From CALMKX01 sp036274895 (GTDB lineage: Bacteria; Acidobacteriota; Thermoanaerobaculia; Multivoradales; SZUA-115): 48,229 bases of DNA. Position 1 is the stretch's first letter. Every line of letters starts with the position of its first letter. Positions 16,203 through 23,162 of this stretch are shown here, piece by piece. The stretch lies in the NCBI GenBank assembly GCA_036274895.1, contig DASUEU010000048.1, positions 1-48,229 of the forward strand, written 5' to 3'. Made by a program: the position numbers and the translations under genes. The notes under the pieces were generated by a model. It worked only from the letters and a program-made list of their open reading frames with translations. It did no database searches and was not told the DNA's origin.

Positions 16203-16220
16203 CGCTCCCCTGCGGGAGCG
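16203..16220. repeat. Short hairpin between the GTPase gene and mvaS
   Basis: CGCTCCC at 16203-16209 and GGGAGCG at 16214-16220 form a perfect 7-bp stem with a CTGC/GCAG loop. It is in the gap between the GTPase stop and the mvaS start. Without a T-run it is not a classical terminator; it may separate the expression of the two genes. Confidence 0.5.
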
Positions 16221-16264
16221 AAGCCGGCATTCCAGCACAACCGCCGCGAGCTGGCCAAAGAAGC

Positions 16265-17734
16265 TCACACCCTCTGGCGAAGCCTGGCCAGGAGCGCCAC
16301 CAGCGCCGCGCCGGTCTCCTCGATGCCCCAGGCCCGGCCCAGCTTGCTGATCCCGGCCTCGAGGGAAGCACCGTGCTCGACCAGAAAGGCGGAGGAGCCC
16401 GCGAGCAAGGGAGCCAGCGATTGGACCTGCTCGACGAGGCCGGGGGGTCGCATCGCCGCCAAGCCCGCCAGCGCGTTCGGCTGCGGCACGAGCGCCACGT
16501 AGGCGGGGGCCGACTCGAGCAGGCCGACGGTCTCCAGGCTGATCCGCAGGCCCGTCACCGCGACGCTGTCGCAAGCCTCGGAGAGCACTCGCACGGTCTG
16601 GAGGAGGCTGCGCGCGAGGATCTCCGGATCCCTTTGGGCCAGGGCGCGGCTGAGAGCCATACCCAGGGTCTCCTCGCGGTGGACGATCTGCCAGAGGCGC
16701 CAGCCCGGGGCGTGGTCCTCGGCCAGCACCACACAGCGCCGGGGCGAGAGCCGCCGGCCCAGGGTCGCATGCCAGCGAGCCCATTCGAGCAGGGCGTTGC
16801 GACCCGCCTCCTCCTCCCGGTAGGTGCTCGCCGGAGCCGAGTGCAGGAGCCAGGGGCCGGAGACCGCCACCCACGAGCCCGAGGTCCGCGGGGACAAGCC
16901 GAGGGGGCGGGAGGTCGCCTCGTGGAGCACCAGCCGGCCTTCGACGGGAGGCCAGACCCGCCCGCTGGGCAGACTCGCGGACGGCGCCAGGGGAGGCTGT
17001 TCGCGCCCGGCCGTGGACAGCTCCCAGCGTGGAGAGCGGGGAGGAGGCTTCACCGCCGGCTTCGCCTCGCCGTGCCCGTTGGCGGCTTCGAGCCGGGTCA
17101 GGGCGGCGAGCAGCGCCGGACCGCTGGCGATCTCGGGAGCTCCAGTGGGCAGAGACCCCGAAGCTTGCAGCTCGTGGACACGGTCGAGGGCCAGGCGCAC
17201 GGCGAAGACGAAGGTCTGGCGGACTCCCGTGCCATCCAGGGCGACGGCTTCCGTGACACCGACCGTCGGACCCACGCCGAGGCGATCCCGCAGCACCTCG
17301 AGGTCCACCGCGTCGGGGGCATCCCGCTTGTTGGCCTGGAGGATCAGGCCCGGCCGGGGCGTGGGACGGAGCTGCAGGAAGGACCGCAGGGACGAGAGGG
17401 CGGTCAGGCCGCGGTCGAGCTCCGCCGAGCTCGAGTCCGCCACGAAGACCACGGCATCGGCCGTATCGAGGAGCCTCAGCCGGCGCTCCAGGAGGGCGGG
17501 CTGCCCGGGGACCGTGATCACCTGGCAGCACACCGAGAGGTCGCCGAACCTGCCGCCCTCGTACTCCATCCAATCGAAGTGCAGAGTCCGGCCCGCCTCA
17601 TCCTCCGAAGCGAAGACCTCGGCACCGAACAACCTGCCCAGGGCGCGGACGGTGGTGGTCTTGCCGGCAAGAGCCGGTCCGTCGTAGACGATGCGGACTA
17701 CCACCCGCTGGCGTTCGGTATCGATCTGGGCCAC
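16265..17734 (-). CDS. MglA-like small GTPase with long C-terminal extension
   Basis: The protein has 489 residues. Residues 1-185 are the GTPase: P-loop GPALAGKTT (19-27), TVPGQPAL (74-81) as the MglA-type G3 motif and QANKRD (133-138) as G4. MglA-type GTPases set cell polarity and motility and are turned off by Roadblock GAPs such as MglB; two Roadblock proteins are encoded just upstream. MglA itself is about 195 residues, so the remaining 300 are extra. They contain no motif I recognise, but have a compact pattern of Trp- and Leu-rich helices. GTG 17734 is chosen over the upstream ATG at 17815 because AGGGAG precedes it and the protein then starts right before the first strand. Confidence 0.85.
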   Translation of the reverse strand: MAQIDTERQRVVVRIVYDGPALAGKTTTVRALGRLFGAEVFASEDEAGRTLHFDWMEYEGGRFGDLSVCCQVITVPGQPALLERRLRLLDTADAVVFVADSSSAELDRGLTALSSLRSFLQLRPTPRPGLILQANKRDAPDAVDLEVLRDRLGVGPTVGVTEAVALDGTGVRQTFVFAVRLALDRVHELQASGSLPTGAPEIASGPALLAALTRLEAANGHGEAKPAVKPPPRSPRWELSTAGREQPPLAPSASLPSGRVWPPVEGRLVLHEATSRPLGLSPRTSGSWVAVSGPWLLHSAPASTYREEEAGRNALLEWARWHATLGRRLSPRRCVVLAEDHAPGWRLWQIVHREETLGMALSRALAQRDPEILARSLLQTVRVLSEACDSVAVTGLRISLETVGLLESAPAYVALVPQPNALAGLAAMRPPGLVEQVQSLAPLLAGSSAFLVEHGASLEAGISKLGRAWGIEETGAALVALLARLRQRV

Positions 17735-17851
17735 GTGACGACAACTCCCTGGAGCGTCCGGACTCGACGCTCGGCCGCCCCTTCGGTTCCTCTCCGGTGA
17801 GCCAGCGAGCCTCACAGACAGAGCAGCCGAAACGGCGAGGAGACGAGAGGG

Positions 17852-18217
17852 CTAGAGAGCGAGCTCCTTCTCCGCCGCAGCCAGGGCGTGCCGTCCCATG
17901 GCCAGGTTGGACCGGCTCTTGTCCAGCACCAGGTAGAAGAAGAGGCCGTCCCGAATCGCCAGGGGCCGGATCAGGTGGTACTGCTTGCCGAGGGTGATCA
18001 GGATGTCCTCGATCGCGTCGTTGAGCCCGAGCGATTTCATGGTCTTGCGCTTGGCCCGCACCACCTCCGTGTTGCCCGCCGCAGCGACCTCGAGGTTGAT
18101 GGCGTTGCCACCGCCGTGGGTGCCCAGCATCATGCCGCTGTTGCTGTCCACCACGCAGGCTCCGACGTAGCCATCGAGCTCGCTGAGCTTCTCCATCGTT
18201 TCTTTCAGGGTAGCCAC
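17852..18217 (-). CDS. Roadblock/LC7-domain protein (MglB-like)
   Basis: The protein has 121 residues, one Roadblock domain: LDGYVGACVVDSNSGMMLGT, a central helix VVRAKRKTMKSLG and the strand pair ILITLGKQYHLIRPL/LFFYLVLDKSRSNLAMGRH. Such proteins dimerise and regulate Ras-like GTPases; MglB is the GAP of MglA. It is a paralogue of the Roadblock part of the gene upstream (both have LxDxxEDxLxTLGxQxHLIxxL and LAxxRAxxNLA-type ends). GTG 18217 has AAGGAG six bases before it; the earlier ATG would add a Pro/Ser-rich tail. It lies 22 bases after the upstream stop and 117 bases before the GTPase. Confidence 0.9.
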   Translation of the reverse strand: MATLKETMEKLSELDGYVGACVVDSNSGMMLGTHGGGNAINLEVAAAGNTEVVRAKRKTMKSLGLNDAIEDILITLGKQYHLIRPLAIRDGLFFYLVLDKSRSNLAMGRHALAAAEKELAL

Positions 18218-18239
18218 ATTCTTCTCCTTGGGTGTCGGC

Positions 18240-19466
18240 CTACTGGAGTCCAGCGACGTGCTTGGCGACGGCGGCGCGGACGATCGCCAGGTTGGTGCTG
18301 GCACGATCCGCTGCCAGGTAGATGAAGGTCCCCGCCGAGATGATCTTGATCAGGTGGATCTGATCACCCAGGGTCAGGAGCATGTCCTCGAGAGTCGTGT
18401 TCAAGTTCAGGGCCTTTATGATCTTCAGCTTCTGCTTCACCATCTCGCTGTTGTAAGCGCTGGCCGCGCTCAAGTCCAGGTCTCCCCGCACGGAGTTCAC
18501 CGCCAGGGTCATCCCGGTTTCGAGGTCGACCACGGAAGCGCCGATGAAGCCCGAGATCTCGCTCTGGATCTTGGCCAGCGTCTCCTGGAGCTGCTTTTCG
18601 GTTGCCATGGTTCGTTCTCCTGTTCGATGTCCGTTGGCCGAAGACAAATCTAGGGCCGGTTCATAGTGGTTTATGCCGGAAGCATGGCCGGTCTCTTCGG
18701 CCTCGAGAAAGAAGTCGAAGGCGTCGATCGTCGGGTCGGTGGATCGTGGATTCGCCTCCGGTGATCCGTCGCCATTCGGGCGATTCTCCTCGTCGATCGA
18801 GTGCAGCGTTTCGAGCAGGATCGCCTGGAACTCGCCGTCTACGTTGGAATGAAAGTGCTCGGGCAAGGGCTCGGTACGCACCATTCCGACGGTGGCTCGC
18901 AGCAGCTCGGCCATCGCCGCGACCCCCTGTGCTCGCTCGGTCTCCGCCCGGACGATCTCACCGTTCGAGAACAGGATCCTGCCGTTCTGCGGCCCCGAGA
19001 CACAGAGGGCGACCGAGCGCCGGCTGAAGTGATACATCTGGAGCATGTCGGTGAGCGAGAGCCCATGGACCTCGCCCCAGATCCCGGTGGACGCCGTGGC
19101 CGCTTTGCGCAGAGCGCCTTCGAGCTGCCCCGCTTGAAAAGGTTTGTCGAGCACCGAGATCACGCCCGCGGCGGTCGCTTCGGCGACATCGCGCGCCGTG
19201 GAGTAGGCGCTCATCACGATGGCGCGGGTGGCGGACGCCAGCTGCCGTGCTTGGCCGGCGAGCTGGATTCCGTTCTCGGTTCCGAGCCACAGGTCGGTGA
19301 GCAATACGTCGAAGGGTCGCTTGCCGAGCCAGTCGAGGGCCTCGGAGGGCCGGTCGACCGCGACCGTGTCCGACAGTCCGAGCTGGCTGAGGAGCTCGAC
19401 GGCCACCGCGCGGAAGTCTGCGTCGTCCTCGACGACCAGAACCGAGAGCCCTCCCAGATCCGTCAT
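18240..19466 (-). CDS. Receiver-DUF4388-Roadblock fusion protein with internal start
   Basis: The frame has 408 codons. Residues 5-120 are a response-regulator receiver with the acidic pocket Glu13/Asp14/Asp15, phospho-acceptor Asp58 (LLTDLWL), Ser86 and Lys108 (DKPF). Residues 122-225 are a DUF4388 domain (GEVHGLSLTDMLQMYHFSRR, GRILFSNGEIVRAETERAQG). Residues 226-286 are an acidic linker with rare codons. Residues 287-408 are a Roadblock domain paralogous to the next gene. An ATG at 18608 with its own AGGAG starts exactly at the Roadblock part, so two products may be made. No histidine kinase is adjacent. The module would connect a phosphorelay to the downstream GTPase. Confidence 0.88.
   Translation of the reverse strand: MTDLGGLSVLVVEDDADFRAVAVELLSQLGLSDTVAVDRPSEALDWLGKRPFDVLLTDLWLGTENGIQLAGQARQLASATRAIVMSAYSTARDVAEATAAGVISVLDKPFQAGQLEGALRKAATASTGIWGEVHGLSLTDMLQMYHFSRRSVALCVSGPQNGRILFSNGEIVRAETERAQGVAAMAELLRATVGMVRTEPLPEHFHSNVDGEFQAILLETLHSIDEENRPNGDGSPEANPRSTDPTIDAFDFFLEAEETGHASGINHYEPALDLSSANGHRTGERTMATEKQLQETLAKIQSEISGFIGASVVDLETGMTLAVNSVRGDLDLSAASAYNSEMVKQKLKIIKALNLNTTLEDMLLTLGDQIHLIKIISAGTFIYLAADRASTNLAIVRAAVAKHVAGLQ
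18606..18621 (-). promoter_or_regulatory. In-frame internal ribosome-binding site and start for the Roadblock domain
   Basis: On the minus strand AGGAG (18617-18621) is followed after eight bases by ATG (18608-18606), in the same frame as the upstream receiver. From here the product would be 122 residues, the same size as the next Roadblock protein. The preceding 25 codons use ATA, CTA, TTG, GGA and CGA, as spacer DNA would. The simplest reading is two formerly separate genes whose stop codon was lost. Confidence 0.6.
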
Positions 19467-19740
19467 CTCAGGGAGATACGCTCCTGGCCTGCGCCTGCCG
19501 CCTGCCGGTGGTCCCTTGGCGGCGGATCAGGGTCGCGGTGGAGGTGCTCATGCGCAGGGGGGTTGGTTCTCGGCGGGGGCGTCACGTCGCTGACGCTGGA
19601 TTGTAGGACGCGAAGGTTACACCAACTGTTAAGCTCAGATGCACCCTACGCGAAGCATGCGGGAAGCATAGGATTCATAGCTCGTATGAGCCGGTTTCTG
19701 CTCCAGTCCAGATAGCATCGAGCAGGCTCCAGGGATCACC
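19467..19740. other. Divergent intergenic region between the receiver gene and the mod operon
   Basis: The 274 bases have lower GC around 19600-19700. GAAGCAT occurs twice, 11 bases apart (19652-19658 and 19663-19669), so both copies face the same side of the helix. TTACA and TGTTAA (19617-19632) form a loose inverted repeat. Either could bind a regulator of the flanking genes. No strong promoter was identified. Confidence 0.35.
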
Positions 19741-20121
19741 ATGGCCACCTCCTCGACCCTCTCCCAGCGCGTCGACGTTCGGCCACGTCTGCGCGTCTAC
19801 TGCGGTGACGACATCGCCCTCGGCCCCGGCAAGGTGGAGCTGCTGGCGACCATCGCCGAGACCGGCACCCTGCGGGAGGCGGCTCAGCGGATGGGTCTGT
19901 CCTACATGCGGGCCTGGAAGCTGGTGCGGATCATGAATCGCAGCTTCCGCGCGCCCTTGGTGGTGACCTCGCGGGGAGGAGCCGAGAAGGGCAAGGCGAG
20001 CCTCACCGAGCAGGGACGCCAGGCCCTGGCCCTCTACCGCCGGATGGAGGAGGAGGCTCTGCGCGCTCTGTGCAGCTTCCAGCCCGAGATCGAGGCCCTG
20101 CTCGGCGACGGCCCGATATAG
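19741..20121 (+). CDS. ModE-like winged-helix regulator without a molybdate-binding domain
   Basis: The protein has 126 residues. GPGKVELLATIAETGTLREA, AQRMGLSYMRAWKLVRIMNR and LVVTSRGGAEKGKASLTEQG match the N-terminal LysR-like wing-helix of ModE, including the SYMRAW recognition helix. Full ModE (about 260 residues) carries two C-terminal TOBE/MOP domains that bind molybdate; these are missing, as in the short 'ModE-N' proteins of many bacteria. The gene begins the mod operon, 38 bases before modA, and its own stop codon lies within a palindrome that resembles the ModE operator. Autoregulation and control of modABC are therefore likely, though how molybdate is sensed is not evident. Confidence 0.9.
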   Translation: MATSSTLSQRVDVRPRLRVYCGDDIALGPGKVELLATIAETGTLREAAQRMGLSYMRAWKLVRIMNRSFRAPLVVTSRGGAEKGKASLTEQGRQALALYRRMEEEALRALCSFQPEIEALLGDGPI

Positions 20122-20137
20122 TTGACGAGATATATCG
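20114..20137. promoter_or_regulatory. ModE-type operator candidate overlapping the end of the regulator gene
   Basis: CGATATA at 20114-20120 and TATATCG at 20131-20137 are exact complements around 10 bases. E. coli ModE binds sites with TATATA-like half-sites flanked by CG, so shape and composition fit. The left arm contains the TAG stop of the regulator gene, and the site lies 23 bases before the modA start. Confidence 0.75.
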
Positions 20138-20159
20138 CCGGTGCTAGCTTGCGGCGGCG

Positions 20160-20927
20160 ATGCGGCCGCGGCTCCCCCTCTCTCTGCTTTCCGTCTCCCT
20201 CCTCATCGGGCTCAGCGCCTCGCCGGCCGAGGGCGCCGAGGTCCGCGTCTCGGCGGCAGCGAGCCTCACCGACGCCTTGAAGGAGCTCGGGCCCCGCTTC
20301 GAACGAGAGAGCGGCCACCGCGTGGTCTGCCACTTCGCGGCCACGGGCCTGCTGGCCCGCCAGCTCGAGGAAGGGGCACCGGCGGACCTGTTCTTCTCCG
20401 CCGACGAGGCGACCATGGACCGGCTGGAGAAGGGCGGCCTGGTGGCGGCCGGCTCGCGCCGCAGCCTGCTCGGCAACCAGCTGGTGATCGTCGTGCCGGC
20501 GGCCTCGACGCGCACTCTCAGCAGCCCGGAGGATCTCGCCGCCTCCGACCTACGGGTCCTCGCCCTGGCCGATCCTCGGACGGTACCGGCGGGAACCTAC
20601 GCCCGCGACTACCTGGTGGGCCGGGGCCTGTGGCAGCGGCTGGCCGCCCGGGTGGTGCCCACCGAGAACGTGCGAGCCGCCCTCGCCGCGGTGGCCGCCG
20701 GCAACGCCGACGCCGGCATCGTCTACGCCTCGGACGCCCGCGACTCCGACCGCGTGCGCGTGGCCTGGAGGGTGCCCGTGGCGGAGGGGCCGCGGATCTC
20801 CTACCCGGTCGCCCTGCTCGGGGCCGCCCGGGAACCCGAGGCCGCCCGCGCCTTGCTCGCCTTCCTGGCCCGGCCGGAGAGCCTGGAGGCGTTCCGCCGC
20901 CACGGCTTCCTCCCCCTCTCTCCCTGA
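20160..20927 (+). CDS. modA: Molybdate ABC transporter periplasmic binding protein
   Basis: The protein has 255 residues. The signal peptide is about residues 1-25 (LLSVSLLIGLSASPAEGAE). The mature protein opens with VRVSAAASLTDALKELGPRF, the ModA ligand-binding segment whose Ser residues hold the oxyanion. FAATGLLARQLEEGAPADLF, ADPRTVPAGTYARDYL and AGNADAGIVYASDA are further family blocks. It captures molybdate (or tungstate) and delivers it to ModBC. It follows the ModE-type operator; modB starts 15 bases after its stop. Confidence 0.96.
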   Translation: MRPRLPLSLLSVSLLIGLSASPAEGAEVRVSAAASLTDALKELGPRFERESGHRVVCHFAATGLLARQLEEGAPADLFFSADEATMDRLEKGGLVAAGSRRSLLGNQLVIVVPAASTRTLSSPEDLAASDLRVLALADPRTVPAGTYARDYLVGRGLWQRLAARVVPTENVRAALAAVAAGNADAGIVYASDARDSDRVRVAWRVPVAEGPRISYPVALLGAAREPEAARALLAFLARPESLEAFRRHGFLPLSP

Positions 20928-20942
20928 TCCTCCGGAGCTTCG

Positions 20943-21617
20943 GTGCTGAGCGCGGAAGAGTGGCAGATCACCCGCCTGTCCCTGGCCACGGCGGCCCTGG
21001 CCACGGCCCTGCTGCTGCCCCCGGGCATCGCGCTGGGATGGCTGCTGGCCCGCCGCCGCTTCGCGGGCAAGGCCCTGCTCGAAACCCTGATCGCCCTGCC
21101 CCTGGTGATGCCGCCGGTGGCGACCGGCTTCATCCTCCTGCGGCTGTTGGGCCGGCGGGGGCCCCTGGGCGACTGGCTGGAGAGGGTCGGCCTCGACGTG
21201 GTCTTCACCTGGCGAGGCGTGGTGGTGGCGATGGCGGTGATGTCCCTGCCCCTGCTGGTGCGCGGCGCCGCCGTGGCCTTCGAAAGCGTCGAACCCCGCC
21301 TCGAGCAGGTCGCCCGCACCCTCGGCGCCAGCGGGTCGCGGGTGTTCTTGACCATCAGCCTGCCGCTGGCCGCCCGCGGCATCGCCAGCGGTGCCCTGCT
21401 CGCCTTCGCCCGCGCGCTCGGCGAGTTCGGCGCCACCATCGTGCTGGCGGGCAACGTCCCGGGCCGCACCACCACCCTCTCCCTCGAGATCTTCCAGCGC
21501 ATCCAGCTCGGCCAGGGCACCGGCACCTCGCGGCTCCTGGCCGTCAGCGTGGCACTGGCCTTCGGCGCGGTTGCGCTGCATCAATGGCTGATGAGCCGGG
21601 AGCGGAGACGGCGATGA
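20943..21617 (+). CDS. modB: Molybdate ABC transporter permease
   Basis: The protein has 224 residues with five membrane helices. LETLIALPLVMPPVATGFIL is the typical ModB segment. The cytoplasmic EAA-like loop that docks on the ATPase is ARTLGASGSRVFLTISLPLA. GEFGATIVLAGNVPGRT near the end is highly conserved in ModB/CysT-type permeases. The start is GTG 20943, 15 bases after modA. The stop overlaps modC by ATGA, so the two genes are translationally coupled. Confidence 0.96.
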   Translation: MLSAEEWQITRLSLATAALATALLLPPGIALGWLLARRRFAGKALLETLIALPLVMPPVATGFILLRLLGRRGPLGDWLERVGLDVVFTWRGVVVAMAVMSLPLLVRGAAVAFESVEPRLEQVARTLGASGSRVFLTISLPLAARGIASGALLAFARALGEFGATIVLAGNVPGRTTTLSLEIFQRIQLGQGTGTSRLLAVSVALAFGAVALHQWLMSRERRRR

Positions 21618-22330
21618 CCCTGGTGCTCTCGGCGATCGACCTGCCCCTGGCCGCCTTTCCCTTGCGCCTCACGGCCACGCTCGGGGCCCGGGCGACGGCG
21701 ATCTTCGGCCCCTCGGGAGCGGGCAAGACTTCGCTGCTGGACCTGATCGCGGGGCTGCGCCGGCCGGCCTCGGCGCGCATCGAGCTGGACGGCCGGGTGC
21801 TCACGGACACGCTCAGCCGGATCGACGTGCCACCCCAGGGCCGCGGCATCGGCTACGTGCCGCAGGACGGCGTCCTCTTCCCCCATCTCTCCGTCGCCGG
21901 CAACCTGCGCTACGGCTACCGCGCCGACCGGGCGCCGGCCCGGCTGAGGCTCGAGCCGGTGGTCGAGCTGCTGGACCTGGGCTCCCTGCTCGAGCGGCGG
22001 CCGGCGGACCTCTCGGGTGGCGAGCGCCAGCGGGTGGCCCTGGGCCGGGCCCTGCTCACCGCGCCCAAGTTGCTGCTGCTCGACGAGCCCCTCGCGGCCC
22101 TCGACGCGGGCCTCAAGGAGCGCATCCTCCCCTACCTCACGGCGGTGCGCGACGAGCTCGAGATGCCTCTGCTCTACGTCACCCACCGGGCCGAAGAGGT
22201 CGTCGCCCTCTGCGAGGAGGTCCTGGTGCTCGAACGGGGCCGGCTGGTAGCCCACGGCCAGACGCTGGAGCTGTTCCGAGCCTCGGCACGGCCGGGCTGG
22301 GAGCTCCAGGTCCCACCTGCCGCCGGCTGA
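21614..22330 (+). CDS. modC: Molybdate ABC transporter ATP-binding protein, short form without TOBE domain
   Basis: The protein has 238 residues. Walker A is GPSGAGKTS (about 33-41), the Q-loop is GYVPQDGVLFPHL, the signature is LSGGERQRVALGRALL, Walker B is LLLLDEPLAALD and the switch His is in VTHRAEEV. It energises ModAB-mediated uptake. Typical ModC has about 350 residues with a C-terminal TOBE (MOP) domain that binds molybdate and inhibits transport; here the chain ends right after the ATPase. ATG 21614 overlaps the modB stop; an ATG 30 bases earlier is possible. The stop is seven bases from the stop of the convergent secreted-protein gene. Confidence 0.94.
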   Translation: MTLVLSAIDLPLAAFPLRLTATLGARATAIFGPSGAGKTSLLDLIAGLRRPASARIELDGRVLTDTLSRIDVPPQGRGIGYVPQDGVLFPHLSVAGNLRYGYRADRAPARLRLEPVVELLDLGSLLERRPADLSGGERQRVALGRALLTAPKLLLLDEPLAALDAGLKERILPYLTAVRDELEMPLLYVTHRAEEVVALCEEVLVLERGRLVAHGQTLELFRASARPGWELQVPPAAG

Positions 22331-22337
22331 CGCCCGC

Positions 22338-23039
22338 TCAGGGCACCGTGCTGGTCCAGGCCGAGGTGTCGCCGCTCTCGAAGCCGTCGATGAAGATCAC
22401 CACCGGCGCCGTGGAGCAGTCGACCACCGCGCGGATGACGAAGTCGCCGGAGACCCCGAGGGCGCAGCTCGAGAACCAGGCTCCCGGCGGGATGGCGAGG
22501 ATGCCGTTCTTGCCCGCCTGGCAGCCGTCGATGTCGGTCACGACGCTGGGGCCGGAGAGCGGCGGCCCTTCGTCGAAGCGGAAAGACACCACCACCACCT
22601 GGTTGGCCACCACCGGCACGATCAGGGGCACGGTGCCGGCCTTGTCGAGGTAGCGGAACTCGTTCAAGAAGCCGTCCTGGAGCAGGGGCCCGGACATGGT
22701 CTGGAGCAGGGTGCCCGGCACCGGGAAGGTGCCGGCGTTGGAGATGACGATCGAGTCACCGATGGTGCTGCCGCTGCCCCCGGTCTGGGAGCGCCAGAAG
22801 ATCTGCACCGCCACGATGTCGCCGTCACAGGGCGAGGTGAGCCAGGCCGCGGCCTGCTCGTTCGACGCGAAGCCGACCTGGATGGCCACCTGAGAGAAGT
22901 CGGTGACCGAGTCGTTCTGGATCGTCATCTCGTCCGCGCCCACCCCGACAGGCAGCGCGACCGAGAGCGCCAGGGCCAGGAGATAGATGGATGGGCGATA
23001 GCGCTCGGGGCGCACCCGAGACCTCGAAACTGGGCTCAT
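22338..23039 (-). CDS. Exported protein with C-terminal DGFESGDTS tag
   Basis: The protein has 233 residues. The signal peptide lies at about residues 12-34 (YLLALALSVALPVGVGADE). The mature part is mostly beta, with few recognisable features: SPCDGDIVAVQIFWRSQTGG, GTLLQTMSGPLLQDGFLNEF and NQVVVVSFRFDEGPP suggest a jelly-roll or carbohydrate-binding type domain. It ends FIDGFESGDTSAWTSTVP, almost the same as the end of the exported protein at 26279-27736, which is otherwise unrelated. ATG 23039 has GGGAGGAG before it. The gene converges with modC and has no obvious operon partner. Function unknown. Confidence 0.65.
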   Translation of the reverse strand: MSPVSRSRVRPERYRPSIYLLALALSVALPVGVGADEMTIQNDSVTDFSQVAIQVGFASNEQAAAWLTSPCDGDIVAVQIFWRSQTGGSGSTIGDSIVISNAGTFPVPGTLLQTMSGPLLQDGFLNEFRYLDKAGTVPLIVPVVANQVVVVSFRFDEGPPLSGPSVVTDIDGCQAGKNGILAIPPGAWFSSCALGVSGDFVIRAVVDCSTAPVVIFIDGFESGDTSAWTSTVP

Positions 23040-23162
23040 GGCTCCTCCCTTCCTCGGAGGGGGTCCGGAATCAATGGACTTCAAGTCATGGAATGGCCAT
23101 GTGACTATAGCAGAAGCGCTCTCCTGGAGGAGAGGTCGGGTGCTGCGGCGTGGTGGGCTCCC

